A DNA stretch of 64,000 nt from positions 1 through 64,000 of the forward strand of contig JACWAF010000032.1 of the NCBI GenBank assembly GCA_014874185.1, given 5' to 3'. Both the position numbers and the translations under genes were made by a program. Origin of the DNA: Nitrospirota bacterium. GTDB lineage: Bacteria; Nitrospirota; Thermodesulfovibrionia; Thermodesulfovibrionales; JdFR-88. The notes beneath the pieces are model-generated. The model ran no database searches. It was given only the letters and a program-made list of their open reading frames with translations, and was not told where the DNA came from. How positions within the stretch are numbered: position 1 is the stretch's first letter; each line of letters begins with the position of its first letter. Below are positions 19,100-29,854 of this stretch, piece by piece.

Positions 19100-19903
19100 A
19101 TGATAAGGCCGCCGGTCGTTGCGGGACAGTTCTATCCCGCGCGCAGGGAAGCCCTCGAAGCCGAACTGCGGGACTATACCGAACCCGGGCTGGAGAAGGA
19201 AAAGGCAATAGGCATTCTTTGCCCTCATGCGGGTTTCATGTACTCGGGCGCCGTGGCCGGGGCCGTTTACTCGCGGATCGAAATACCCCGGCAGGTCGTC
19301 CTCATCGGCCCCAACCATACGGGCTACGGCCCGGCGTTCTCCATAATGGCCGAGGGCGAGTGGCCGGTGCCGAACGCCAAATTCGAAATAGATGTCCTGC
19401 TTGCGGACAGGATTGCCTCGGAAATACCCCTCCTTGAGCGCGACCAGTCGGCCCATATGTTCGAGCACTCGCTGGAGGTTCAGCTGCCCTTCATAGCCTG
19501 GTTCAGCCAGGACGTGAAGATCGTGCCCATAGTGATAATGAACGCCAAACTGGGCGAACTGGAGGAGGCCGGAAAGGGCCTTGCCCGCGCGATAAAGTCA
19601 TCGGTGAAAGGCGTCCTCATGGTGGCAAGCTCCGACATGAGCCACTACATCCCGGACGGGCTTGCCAGGGAGAAGGACGGGCTTGCGATAGAGCGGATAC
19701 TGGCCCTGGACCCGGACGGGCTTTACAGCGTAATCCATGCCGAACGGATCACCATGTGCGGCTACATGCCCGCCGTGATGATGCTGTTTGCCGCTCGCGA
19801 GCTTGGGGCCAGAGAGGCCCGGCTTGTGAAATATGCCACCAGCGCCGAGGTGAGCGGAGACTTCCTTCAGGTCGTGGGCTACGCGGGAATCATCATAAAA
19901 TAA
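19100..19903 (+). CDS. amrB: AmmeMemoRadiSam system protein B (MEMO1 family)
   Basis: MIRPPVVAGQFYPARREALEAEL ... CPHAGFMYSG. Confidence 0.95.
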   Translation: MIRPPVVAGQFYPARREALEAELRDYTEPGLEKEKAIGILCPHAGFMYSGAVAGAVYSRIEIPRQVVLIGPNHTGYGPAFSIMAEGEWPVPNAKFEIDVLLADRIASEIPLLERDQSAHMFEHSLEVQLPFIAWFSQDVKIVPIVIMNAKLGELEEAGKGLARAIKSSVKGVLMVASSDMSHYIPDGLAREKDGLAIERILALDPDGLYSVIHAERITMCGYMPAVMMLFAARELGAREARLVKYATSAEVSGDFLQVVGYAGIIIK

Positions 19904-19927
19904 GGTTCCTCAGATTTTTCCATGCAT

Positions 19928-19962
19928 TCCCCTCTTTGGAAAAGAGGGGATAGGGGAGATTT
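19928..19962. repeat. GC-rich palindromic dispersed element
   Basis: CCCCTCTTTGGAAAAGAGGGGATAGGGGAGATTTT. Confidence 0.8.
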
Positions 19963-19995
19963 TATCAATCATAAATTCTCATGCATTTCCCCCCC

Positions 19996-20601
19996 CTAGC
20001 CCAATCCCATCCTGCTTACCCATTTGCCATATCTCCGCCTGGCCCAGTCCAGCGGCACCTTCCCAGAGAGCATGATCCTCAATGTGCCGGGGTTGGCAAA
20101 GGTGCCAAGGTAAATATGGACCGGGATGGCGACCATAAAGAAGACGAAGAACAGATTATGTGCGAAATAGGACAGAAGCACCAGTCCCTTATTGCCGAGA
20201 AGCCAAATGGTGAATCCTGACGCGGACATGACCGCCCCCATGCCGAGCAGGACCAGATAATAGAGTTTCTGCCCGGTATTGAGCTTGTCCTGGGGCGGCA
20301 GCTCCTTTTTATTTCTGGACAGGTACCCGCCCCCCATCGAAAGCCATTTCATGTCGTCCGCGCTGAAACTGAGTGAGACCGGAAGATAGCTGAAGACGGT
20401 AAGAAAGAGTGAGACCGCAAACACCACCCCGGATATGTTGTGCCAGGCGCGCATCGGCGGGAACCCCCCGAAGAGGGCCGCAACCCCGTCCAGGTGAAAT
20501 ACAAAAGCAAAACCGCTCAGGGCAAGAACAAGGCAGCTTCCCGCGAGCATCCAATGGTTCACTATCTCGAAGGCCCCGGCCTTCTTCACCATTCTACTCA
20601 T
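19996..20601 (-). CDS. fdnI: Formate dehydrogenase gamma subunit (cytochrome b)
   Basis: Four-TM cytochrome b protein; FEIVNHWMLAGSCLVLALSGFAF; located directly after FDH alpha and beta. Confidence 0.9.
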   Translation of the reverse strand: MSRMVKKAGAFEIVNHWMLAGSCLVLALSGFAFVFHLDGVAALFGGFPPMRAWHNISGVVFAVSLFLTVFSYLPVSLSFSADDMKWLSMGGGYLSRNKKELPPQDKLNTGQKLYYLVLLGMGAVMSASGFTIWLLGNKGLVLLSYFAHNLFFVFFMVAIPVHIYLGTFANPGTLRIMLSGKVPLDWARRRYGKWVSRMGLG

Positions 20602-21358
20602 CTTTCTTTACCTCCTCCCCTTCCTCCTTGTGCGGGCCTATAACCAGGTAATGCAAGGCTGAGGCGGCCACTGTGGCGCCCAGGCCAAGATAGGCCAGGG
20701 ACTTTATGCCGCTCCAGAAATGCACTTCCGCCGGAAAGGCCGGGTTTTGCAGCATCCCGTATACTTTCGGGGAATCCTTGAAGGCGTAAAGCACGCCCGT
20801 GCCGCCCAGATCGGCCTCGCCGTAAAGGTTCGAGTAACCGGCGGCGGAGGCCTCCGCGGCAAGCTTATCCCTGTCCCCGTATTTCAGGGCCCCGCTCGGG
20901 CAGGTCTTTACGCATGCGGGCGTCAGCCCGGCTTCGGTCCTGTCGTGGCATAGATGACATTTAGAGACTTTGTTGGCCTGATCGAATCTTATCAGGCCGT
21001 AAGGGCAGGCGGAGCCGCAGAGTTTGCAGCCTATGCACTTGCCCTTATCGAAGACGACCGCGCCGTTTTTGGCGCGGAAGAGGGCCCCGGAGGATGGGCA
21101 TATCTTCATGCAGGCCGCATCCCCGCAGTGCATGCACCGCTGGCTAACGAAGAGCCACCGCTGGGCATCCTGAGCGGAGGGGACTTCCATGAACCTGATC
21201 CTGTTATAGTCCGCGCCGGTGAGGTCCGGGGGGTTTTCGAATGTCCCCCTGTTGACAGTCTTCACCGCGGGCAGCCCGTTCCATTCCTTGCAGGCGCTCT
21301 GGCAGCCCCTGCACCCGATGCACAGCTCGGGCGAAACCAGCAAGGCCATTCTAGCCAT
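20594..21358 (-). CDS. fdnH: Formate dehydrogenase iron-sulfur (beta) subunit
   Basis: Multiple 4Fe-4S motifs (CIGCRGCQSACKEWN, CMHCGDAACMKICPS, CIGCKLCGSACPYG). Confidence 0.94.
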   Translation of the reverse strand: MARMALLVSPELCIGCRGCQSACKEWNGLPAVKTVNRGTFENPPDLTGADYNRIRFMEVPSAQDAQRWLFVSQRCMHCGDAACMKICPSSGALFRAKNGAVVFDKGKCIGCKLCGSACPYGLIRFDQANKVSKCHLCHDRTEAGLTPACVKTCPSGALKYGDRDKLAAEASAAGYSNLYGEADLGGTGVLYAFKDSPKVYGMLQNPAFPAEVHFWSGIKSLAYLGLGATVAASALHYLVIGPHKEEGEEVKKDE

Positions 21359-21373
21359 CTTCTTCAGCCTCCC

Positions 21374-24300
21374 CTATGCCTTCTGGACGTTGACCATGAA
21401 GGCCTTCGTCTCAGGTATCAGAGTATTGGCATCCCCGATGGTAGGTGTGAGCAGGTTAGAGCTGTCCCCCCCGCTTCCGTCCGTGGGATACTGCCAGCCG
21501 TAGCACCAGGGCAGTCCCACCTGATGCACCACCTTGCCCATGACCATAACGGGCCTGAACCTCTCCGTCACGATGGCAACGGCCCAGACCTTGCCGCGGG
21601 CGGAACTGACCGTCACCTTGTCGCCGCTTTTTATGTCCTTTTGCCCCGCAAGCTCCGTACTAAGCTCCACGAACTGCTGGGGCTGAAGCTCCATCTGCCA
21701 GGGCAGGTGCCGGGTCAGGACGCCCGTCTGCCAGTGCTCGGTCACCCTGTAAGTGGTGCCCACGATGGGGAACCTGGGGTCGGCGTTGGCGAAGACGTCT
21801 TCGGGCAGGCCGCCCTGTGCCGTGTAGAACATCCTGGCGGCGGGGTTTATCCTGACCTTCGCGGACATCGGATTGGCCTGAAGGGGGGATTCCAGGGGCT
21901 CGTAGTGCTCCGGGAAGGGCCCGTCCACAAGGCCGGGGCCAAAGATGGCCCCCATGCCGTCAGGCTTCATTATAAAAGGATACTTGCCGCCTTTGGCCGC
22001 CAACGGCGGGGCCGGCCCGTCCGGGACGTCGCCCTTCCACAGGCCGGGCTTGCCGGTAACTTTATCGATCGCGAGGGCCTCCCATTTTATAACGGCCCTT
22101 TTAGGGTCCCAGGGGCTGCCGTTCGGGTCCACCCCCGCCCGGTTGTAGAGTATCCTCCTGTTTACGGGCCATGCCCATGCCCAGCCCGCAAAGAGGCCTA
22201 GCCCGGTGGGGTCCTCCTTCGAGCGGCGGGCCATCATGTTTACGGCCTTTCCGTCTTTTTGCGTATAGCTCTGGCTGTAGATCCAGTTGCCGCAGGAGGT
22301 GCTGCCGTCCGCCTGAAGGGTCACGAAGGACGCGCAGAGAGCGCCTTTTTTGCCAAGCTGTTTTGGCGGGACCGCCTTTTTGTCCCAGACGTCTTCCAGG
22401 TAATAGCCGTTTATCTCCATGGCCACACGGCTGATGTCCACCTTCTCTATCTTCCCGTCCGGCCCCGGCGCGCCATAGTCCCAAGCCAGTTCCAGGATGG
22501 GAGCGGGGGACTTCCCACCTTCCTTGCGGTAAAGGCCCTTTACTCTGAAATAAAGCTCGTTCATTATCTCGGCGTCCGGCCTGGACTGGCCGATGGGTTC
22601 TATCGCCTTCCGCCTCCATTGGGCCAGGCGGCCGGAGTTTGTGATGCTGCCCTCTTTCTCCACGGAGGAACAGGCCGGAAGCAGGAAGACCTCCGTCTGG
22701 ATATCGGCGGGGTTTACGCCGGGGCCCCTCCAGAAAGAGCCCGTCTCGTTGTCGAAGAGGTTTACGTTGACCATCCATTCGAGCTTCGCCAGCCCCTTGC
22801 GCACCTTGTTGGAGTTTGCGCCCGAGCAGGCCGGGTTCTGCCCCCAGGCGAAGAACCCCTCGTACCTGCCCTTTATCATGTTGTCGAAGATCATCAGCCA
22901 GGAGGCGTTCATGCCCTCGTCCAGCTTGGGCAGCCAGGCATAGCAGAAGTCGTTCTCCTTCTTCGCGTGCGCCCCGTAGATGGCCTTCAGGTAGCTCACC
23001 ATGTACTTGGGCTTGTTGCTCCACCAGTTCACGCTCTTTGCGTCCTTGCTCTTCGGGGTGTTCTTGTCGTTGTACGCGGCGAGGTCGGCCATGCTGGCCG
23101 TGGGCACGGAGAGATATCCCGGAAGCGAGTTGAAGAGCAGCCCGTGATCGGTGGAACCCTGCACGTTGGACTCCCCCCTCAGGGCGTTTATGCCGCCGCC
23201 CGCGATCCCGACATTGCCAAGAAGTAGCTGGATTATGCTCATGGCCCTTATGTTCTGGGTGCCTACCGTATGCTGTGTCCAGCCCATCGCGTAAAGTTCC
23301 GTGCCCGCCCGGCCGGGCCTGCCCGTTGAGGCATAGGCCTGGTAGACCGCGGCAAGCTTGTCAGCGGGTGTTCCCGTGATGGCGGAGACGCGCTCCAGTG
23401 AATAGCGGGAATATTGCTGCTTCATGAGCTGGAATACGCTATGCGGGTCCCTCAGAGAGGGGTCTTTCCTGGGCACCCCGGCCGCCTCGTCCATCTGGAA
23501 CGACCAGGTCTTCTTGTCATACTGCCTTGCCTTTTCGTTGTAGCCGGAGAAGAGGCCCTCAAGCTGGCCGGGGCCCTTGAACTCCGGGTTCACCAGGTAG
23601 CTGGCGTTGGTATAGTTTACGACGTATTCCCTGAAATATAGCCCTTTTTGAAGGATGTAATTTATCAGGCCCCCCAGGAAGGCAATGTCCGTGCCGGGGC
23701 GGATAGGCGCGTAGAGGTCGGCCTTGGAGGCTGTCTTGGTGAACCGGGGGTCCACCACGACGAGCTTCGCCCCGCGCTCCCTCGCCCGCGCTATCCACTT
23801 CATTGCTATGGGATGGTTTTCGGCCGGGTTGGCCCCCATCACCAGGATTACGTCAGCGTTCCTGAAGTCTATCCAGTGGTTTGTCATCGCGCCGCGTCCG
23901 AACGACTCTGCCAGAGCCGCTACAGTGGCGCTGTGTCAAATCCGGGCCTGGTGCTCTATTGCCGCAATGCCCCAGGAGCGCATGAGCTTCTGGAGCATGT
24001 AGCATTCCTCGTTGTCCAGGGCGGCGCTGCCCACATGGGCGATGCCGTCCGTGCGGTTTACGACAAATTCCTTTTCGACCCCGGCCTCTTTGCCGCCGGG
24101 GCCTTTCTCTTTGACCTTGGATTTTGATTTGACCTTGAAAGTCCTGTCGCGGGTGTCCTTTACGCGGCGGGCTATCTGGTCCAGGGCCCAGTCCCAGTCC
24201 ACCTCTTTCCAATCGGAGGCTCCGGGTGCGCGATAAAGCGGCCTGGTGAGCCTCTGGGGATTGTTTACGAGCTGGACCAGAGAGGCCCCCTTGGAGCACA

Positions 24301-24541
24301 GGGCGCCCTCATTTATCGGGTGCTCCGGGTCGCCCTCGATATTGATTACCTTGCCGCCCTTTTCATAGACGGTGATCCCGCAGCCAACAGAGCAGTACGG
24401 ACAGATTGAAGCGGTCTGCCTGGCCCCCTTGATATCCAGTTCGGCCGCTTTTGCCTCATCAGGCAAAATGGCCGGCGCCAGCCCGCCAAGCAGGGCCGAA
24501 CCGGCCGAGAGCTTCATGAAATCCCTTCGCGACAGATCCAT
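21374..24541 (-). CDS. fdnG: Selenocysteine-containing formate dehydrogenase alpha subunit (UGA at 23936-23938 read as Sec)
   Basis: ORFs 21374..23887 and 23936..24598 are in the same frame, separated by one TGA: ...AIEHQARI-U-HSATVAALAESFGRGAMTNHWIDFRNADVI..., matching the FdnG Sec context; Tat signal MDLSRRDFMKLSAG at the likely start 24541. Confidence 0.95.
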
Positions 24542-24660
24542 GGAAAAACCTCCCCCAAAAAAACGGTTGCCGTTTTTAAAAGAACCTTTACGAACCAAAG
24601 TACAAAAACACTTTAATTGAATGGATGCCGAAAGTCAAATCATCCCGTGAAATTGCGCTG

Positions 24661-24984
24661 CTACGCCCGGCTGATTCGCAGCACGGGCTTAATGGCGCGG
24701 CCGTGCCTCATCGCGGATGGCCCGGTTGATTTCCCTGAAGCCGTAGAACTTCACGAGGCGGTCAAAGGGGAACTGCCCTGCCTGATATTTCTCTATCAGC
24801 CTGGGGATAAAGCGCTGTGGTACGGCATCGCTATATCGGTATGGCAGATGCCGCTGGCGGCGATGCGCACCAGGACCTCGTCGTCCCGCGGGCCTTCGAG
24901 TTCGAGCGGTTCGATCCTCAAGGGCCCTCCCTTCCTGCGCAGAACGGCCGCCTCTATCCTGTGCACCTGTACGCCTGAAGGCAA
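24661..24984 (-). pseudogene. Zn-dependent alcohol dehydrogenase remnant: N-terminus fused to C-terminus by internal deletion, plus a frameshift
   Basis: [44 protein letters not shown] followed, in another frame, by [40 protein letters not shown], then [10 protein letters not shown] in a further frame. Confidence 0.85.
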
Positions 24985-25022
24985 TGTATGTCCCCGTCCT
25001 TTCCAGGGCCTGCGGGTCCCCT

Positions 25023-26444
25023 CTAGTTATAAACCCCGTCCAGTGTCTTCCAGAGGCCGCCCTTTGCCTCCCAGGTAACGCTTACGCCGGTCTCGCGCAT
25101 TATCCTGTCCTCCATCGGCCAGGGCCAGAGAGGGGTCTTCGTGAGCACGCCGTTTTCGTACCTGTACAGTACGGAGGCGCCCACCTGCCCGCCGTCCTTT
25201 CCAGACTTTTTTAAAGGAGAGTTGCCGGGGACGAAAAGGTATCCGCCCCTGCCGTATCTGGCCGTATCGAAGCGGGGGCTCTCTTTTATGTCCCTCCTGC
25301 CTTTTGCAAGCATGCCGGCATAAGGCCGTTTCAGTTTATAGAACGCGTTGTTTTCGCTTTTGAAGCCCCGTATGCGCCCCCCTGACGAGATGGAGAACCC
25401 CGACTGACCGGACAGGAGGATGGAGTTTTTCACATATCCTTTTATGGCGAAGTCCGGCTCCTTGGGCTCGTACGGGTCCTCGGCAAGCCCGTAGAGCATA
25501 TCGGAGCCCACGATGGTCATCCTGTCCACCTTCAGGTCCGCGTCCCCTTTCTGCAGAAATCCATACCGGTTGTCAATGGAGACATTGTCCACAAAGCGGT
25601 TGCCGTAAATGCGGTATTTGACGCTGCTGTCTATATAGGCCCAGAAGTTCAGGCCGTAGATGACGTTCCCGAAGAACTTGTTGTAATTTGCCGAGGGGTT
25701 ATAGTAATTGGCCCATATGGCCGCGCCCTGCACCTCGTCCGTAACGGAGGGGTCCATGGTGCCGATGCAGTTTTCCACGATGGAGTGGTTGCTGCCGTAA
25801 ATCTGCATGAAGCCGTTCGGGCCGCCCCCGCCCGAGTGGCCCTGCCATCTGCCCCAGCACCTCCTGAGGGTGGAGCGCTCCGAGGACATGATGTTGTACA
25901 TCTGCCTCCCGGAGCCCGAGGCCGCGCAGTCCTCCAGGAGCACGTCATTGGTCATGTTCACGCTGAATACATGTTGGTTTCCGGATCCGGCGTTATAGCC
26001 CGAAACCCTTCGAAGCCTTATCCGGTCCGCGCCGTAGATGTAAAACACCTCGCCGGAGGAATTCCTGCACTGGATGCCGCTTACCTCTATGTCGTGCCTC
26101 GGGGCGGAATCGGGGGTGCCGTAAATCCGGCAGGCCGGTCGGACGTTCTGCCCGTCTATTACCGCGCCGCCGTCGTTTTCCGCCCTGACGGAAACCGGGG
26201 CGGACGGGGTGCCGGAAGCCGTGATATCAAGGGTCTGGTAATAGGTGCCGTCCTTTAATATCAAGGTGTCCCCCGGGCCCAGCATCCCCATGGCCTTTTG
26301 AAATGTGACAAGGGGCAGTCCGCTGGAGCCGTCGTTCGAGTCGCTCCCGGAGGGCGAGACGTAAAGCTCCCGCGCAGGCGCACCCGCCGGGAAAATCCAG
26401 GCCGTCAGGACGAAAAAGCACACCGCCAACAGGGTCAGTCTCAT
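25023..26444 (-). CDS. Secreted right-handed parallel beta-helix repeat protein
   Basis: Signal peptide; [17 protein letters not shown]-type N-terminus with [17 protein letters not shown] and repeated Asn-rich beta-helix segments. Confidence 0.75.
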   Translation of the reverse strand: MRLTLLAVCFFVLTAWIFPAGAPARELYVSPSGSDSNDGSSGLPLVTFQKAMGMLGPGDTLILKDGTYYQTLDITASGTPSAPVSVRAENDGGAVIDGQNVRPACRIYGTPDSAPRHDIEVSGIQCRNSSGEVFYIYGADRIRLRRVSGYNAGSGNQHVFSVNMTNDVLLEDCAASGSGRQMYNIMSSERSTLRRCWGRWQGHSGGGGPNGFMQIYGSNHSIVENCIGTMDPSVTDEVQGAAIWANYYNPSANYNKFFGNVIYGLNFWAYIDSSVKYRIYGNRFVDNVSIDNRYGFLQKGDADLKVDRMTIVGSDMLYGLAEDPYEPKEPDFAIKGYVKNSILLSGQSGFSISSGGRIRGFKSENNAFYKLKRPYAGMLAKGRRDIKESPRFDTARYGRGGYLFVPGNSPLKKSGKDGGQVGASVLYRYENGVLTKTPLWPWPMEDRIMRETGVSVTWEAKGGLWKTLDGVYN

Positions 26445-26583
26445 TTCCCCCCCCGCTTAAAAAAAAATTTTTACAACTCAAAGCATATAGAAAAAAGCAG
26501 GCGTTTCAAACAAAAAAGCCTTATGGTACAGTTTGAATTTCCTCCTCCTGTTTTATGCTTGACCGCTTTGGTATAATAGGATC

Positions 26584-26817
26584 ATGGAAAAGAAGAAACA
26601 ACCTACCGATGTTAATCAGCCTGCCAAGTCTATTGTTGACCAAGTTACAGCGGAACCAGAAAGCCCGAAACCCGAAAAGAACCCTGCCGCCGTTGCTCTA
26701 GGTAGGTTAGGGGGATTAAAAGGCGGGAAGGCACGAGCGGAAAAGCTTACGGCTGAAAAGCGTAAGAAGATAGCGCAAAAGGCCGCACAATCCCGCTGGA
26801 AGAAGAGTAAAAGTTAA
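26584..26817 (+). CDS. Small basic conserved protein (ALGRLGGLKGGKARAEKL type)
   Basis: 77 aa, Lys/Ala-rich C-terminus. Confidence 0.65.
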   Translation: MEKKKQPTDVNQPAKSIVDQVTAEPESPKPEKNPAAVALGRLGGLKGGKARAEKLTAEKRKKIAQKAAQSRWKKSKS

Positions 26818-26986
26818 ACGCCCTCCACACTATGTGCCCCGGTTAGCAATCCTTTGCGTAGTGTGCCAACCTCCTGTTTTAAAGGTATTTTATAAAGCGT
26901 GTGATGTAATTAATATCAATATTATTTCTCCATGCATTTTTAAGTCACACCATATATACTCAATTATCACTTGAGGAGGTGTGATA

Positions 26987-27415
26987 ATGGGCGTTCGGGA
27001 CAAGTTCGAAAAAAGACTTCGAGAGAAGGAGCAGGAGATCGCAGAGCTTGAAAATAAAATTCGTGAAGCGCGGATTTACGTGCAGGCGCTTCAAGATTCA
27101 ATGAGGTTCCTACCCAAAGAGGAAAGCGGCGGCGTTGAAAAGCCTACTTTTAGACACGGGAGCATTACTCAAAAAACTTACGAGGTTCTAAAAGGCTCTA
27201 ATAAACCGATGCACTCAAAAGAAATCTTAAGTGCGCTTGATTTGGAAATAAATAGGCACAATCTTTCTACACTCCGGGGTTCAATTGGCGCTTATATTCG
27301 AGAGGGGAAAATATTTTTTAGCCCATCCCCGGGAACAATCGGGCTTATAGGGGTGCCTTACAGCCAAACTGAAGAATCTAAAAAGAAAGAGGAATGCAAC
27401 ATGATGAGTAAATAA
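26987..27415 (+). CDS. Coiled-coil plus winged-helix-like protein of unknown function
   Basis: AGGAGGTG Shine-Dalgarno before ATG at 26987; HGSITQKTYEVLKGSNKPMHSKEILSALDLEINRHNLSTLRGSIGAYIREG resembles a HARE-HTH/wHTH fold. Confidence 0.65.
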   Translation: MGVRDKFEKRLREKEQEIAELENKIREARIYVQALQDSMRFLPKEESGGVEKPTFRHGSITQKTYEVLKGSNKPMHSKEILSALDLEINRHNLSTLRGSIGAYIREGKIFFSPSPGTIGLIGVPYSQTEESKKKEECNMMSK

Positions 27416-27419
27416 AAAA

Positions 27420-27442
27420 GGCGGGAATTGCGAGTTCCCGTT
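27420..27442. terminator. Hairpin between convergent genes
   Basis: CGGGAATTGCGAGTTCCCG followed by TTT. Confidence 0.5.
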
Positions 27443-27448
27443 TACAGA

Positions 27449-27943
27449 TTATGCATATTCACATGCAGGATTTTTTCTGTAACACATTTGTTCAAGCAAT
27501 ACTGCTACCAATTTTTTGCCACTTTGTGGTGTAACGGAAGAAATTGCATCTATAATATCAATATATGAATGATGTGACAGTTCTATTCTGTTTGCTAATG
27601 TAAATTCACCATCGGAACGATGTATCTTAGCGCCATGCAAAGAATCTATGGCAATCTCTAAGGCAAAAATAGCATTTTGATGGTTTTCTATTTTTTTGAA
27701 TTTTTCTATAGGCAACGGAGACAATATTGGTTTTTCAGCAACAAAATAAGCAACAAATGCTGCAAGTTTCTTAAATGGGCTAGCTTTTGCAACAGAATAA
27801 TCACCATCAAATACAGCACCATTGATAATCCCGCTTATGCGTCGCGTATCGATATTAAGATCCCTTACGCCAATAGTCTTAGAAAAGTCGTTTATAAATC
27901 TCAAGACATTCAGGAGGTCGGTGTGAGGATCTATAAAAATCAC
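27449..27943 (-). CDS. Hypothetical protein (GTG start)
   Basis: 164-aa ORF in AT-rich island; 6-bp gap to the upstream ORF. Confidence 0.6.
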   Translation of the reverse strand: MIFIDPHTDLLNVLRFINDFSKTIGVRDLNIDTRRISGIINGAVFDGDYSVAKASPFKKLAAFVAYFVAEKPILSPLPIEKFKKIENHQNAIFALEIAIDSLHGAKIHRSDGEFTLANRIELSHHSYIDIIDAISSVTPQSGKKLVAVLLEQMCYRKNPACEYA

Positions 27944-27949
27944 TTCTAA

Positions 27950-28204
27950 TTAATTCGCCGTTTCAGTATTGAAAAGAACATTAAAGCGCTCACCTGCCCT
28001 GATGGCACGATCTTTAACGTCGTCGAGGTCCGTTGGCCGATATGGCTCGCCGCTAGCATTTTCCTGCGCATACTTGTTTTCTTTTCCAGTTTCTTTTCTG
28101 GCTCTCACGGGCTGATTATCCCCTGCGATATCACTGGCAGCCTGCACCAGATTATCAAATACTATAAAATCATCTTCTCTAGGCTCCGCCATTTTAACCC
28201 TCAC
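27950..28204 (-). CDS. Hypothetical small charged protein
   Basis: 84-aa ORF directly upstream of 27449..27943, apparently co-transcribed. Confidence 0.55.
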   Translation of the reverse strand: MRVKMAEPREDDFIVFDNLVQAASDIAGDNQPVRARKETGKENKYAQENASGEPYRPTDLDDVKDRAIRAGERFNVLFNTETAN

Positions 28205-28656
28205 CTTATTTAAAGGTTATTATCAATAATAATCGCCATAATAGCAGAGAAGTTCTTTGATGTCAAGATAAAAAACTCTCCACCCTGCTATTCCTATTTC
28301 GGGATAAGAGATTTCTTCTTTTAATCATAGCGGTTGGAATAGGGTTGTCAATCTGCGCCGCTCATTATCAACAGGATTTATTTTAATTCACGCAAACGAT
28401 AAATATTACGGTGATCTTCTTCGGGGTCCTGCTCGTATGCTATTTTAGTATAGTCGCAAGGCTTAAAAACAATCCAAACTGAGACACTACCAAAAAAGCC
28501 TTATGGTTGCATAAACCCCGTTTTCTTCCTAAAATGTATAACAAACCGTCTCAGCCTGCAAAAATTTCTTTCATTTTTTAACAAAATTTTTTATTATTTA
28601 CCTGCAAGGTTTGTAGCAGGATCTTTTATCAACGGCTTTTTAAGAAAGGAGCTGGT

Positions 28657-29811
28657 TTGGCAGAGCACGATCCGGGTCCGGGGAAGGTTGTAAAGCCGCT
28701 TTTTTCAGCCATCGTCCTCCTTCTTCTGCTTCTTGTTTCCTCCGGTGCGCAGGCGGTCGATGTCTCGGCAAAGGCCGCGGTCGTAATGGATTCGCAGACC
28801 GGGCGGATACTCTATGCCAAAAACCCGGAGCTGAAGCTCCTGCCGGCAAGCACTACAAAGCTGGTTACGGCGATGGTGACGCTGGACCATCTTAACCCGG
28901 AAAGCGTTGTGGTCGTAAGCAGGCATGCCGCCGAGACGCCTTCCATCAGCCCGCACCTGAGGCCCGGCCAGAAGGTGCTCGTCAAGGACCTGCTTTATTT
29001 CGCCCTCATGCGCTCGATAAACGGCGCGGCGGTGGCCCTTGCGGAGGCTACCGCAGGTTCCGAGCAGGCCTTTGCCGGCCTGATGAACCAGAAAGCGGCC
29101 CAGATAGGCACAGAGAATACAAGGTTTGTAAACGCCTCGGGCCTGCCCGCCCCTGGCCAGTACATCACAGCGCACGACCTTGCACGGATAATGAAAGCCT
29201 CCCTCGGTTACCCGGTGATCAGACGGATAATAAGCACCCGGGAGAAGGTCGTGGACGCCGGCGGCAGAAGCTATTACCTGAGGAATACCAATAAGCTCCT
29301 CTGGACCGATGGCGAAGTAATAGGCGGCAAGACGGGCTATACCAGGGCCGCGCACCATTGCCTCACCTTCGCCGCTGAAAAAAACAATACCATCTACGTC
29401 GGGGCCCTTCTGGGCGAGCCTTACAGGGACAAGCTCTGGCCGAATGCCGAAAGCCTGCTCGCAAAAAGCTATCAGGTGAGCGCCGGCACGTCAGAGCCGG
29501 AAATATACGTAAACGATACAAACGATAGGCCCGTAGTGCTTGCCTCTTATGTCAGGCACCACCGTGCCAGAAGGGTACTGCACCGGCCGGGAAAGCTAAG
29601 GCGCCGGTATCACCATATTGTAAGGCATAATATTGTAAGGCATAGACCTCACCGCGTCATGACAGCCTCCGCCAGGAAGTACAAAAGGGTCGCCTTGCAT
29701 GTCAGGCATCACCGCCACATCAAAAAGCCCAGGCATTTCATGGCCAGGCGGCTGCACAAAAAGCGCAGGCGCGTCCAGGTGGCCAGGAACGATGCGGCGC
29801 ATAACCTCTAA
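28657..29811 (+). CDS. D-alanyl-D-alanine carboxypeptidase (S11) with basic His/Arg-rich C-terminal tail
   Basis: LPASTTKLVTAMVTLDHL (SxxK), RSINGAAVALAEATAGS, KTGYT; about 85-residue tail RHHRARRVLHRPGKLRRRYHHIVRHNIVRHR... Confidence 0.9.
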   Translation: MAEHDPGPGKVVKPLFSAIVLLLLLLVSSGAQAVDVSAKAAVVMDSQTGRILYAKNPELKLLPASTTKLVTAMVTLDHLNPESVVVVSRHAAETPSISPHLRPGQKVLVKDLLYFALMRSINGAAVALAEATAGSEQAFAGLMNQKAAQIGTENTRFVNASGLPAPGQYITAHDLARIMKASLGYPVIRRIISTREKVVDAGGRSYYLRNTNKLLWTDGEVIGGKTGYTRAAHHCLTFAAEKNNTIYVGALLGEPYRDKLWPNAESLLAKSYQVSAGTSEPEIYVNDTNDRPVVLASYVRHHRARRVLHRPGKLRRRYHHIVRHNIVRHRPHRVMTASARKYKRVALHVRHHRHIKKPRHFMARRLHKKRRRVQVARNDAAHNL

Positions 29812-29854
29812 GGCGCTGGCCTGAACGCTTCCCGGGCCGTTTGCAGCCGTAAAA

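Noticed and set aside
20954-22201. 415-aa antisense ORF over the formate dehydrogenase genes
   Set aside because: Shadow ORF of strongly supported FDH alpha and beta genes.
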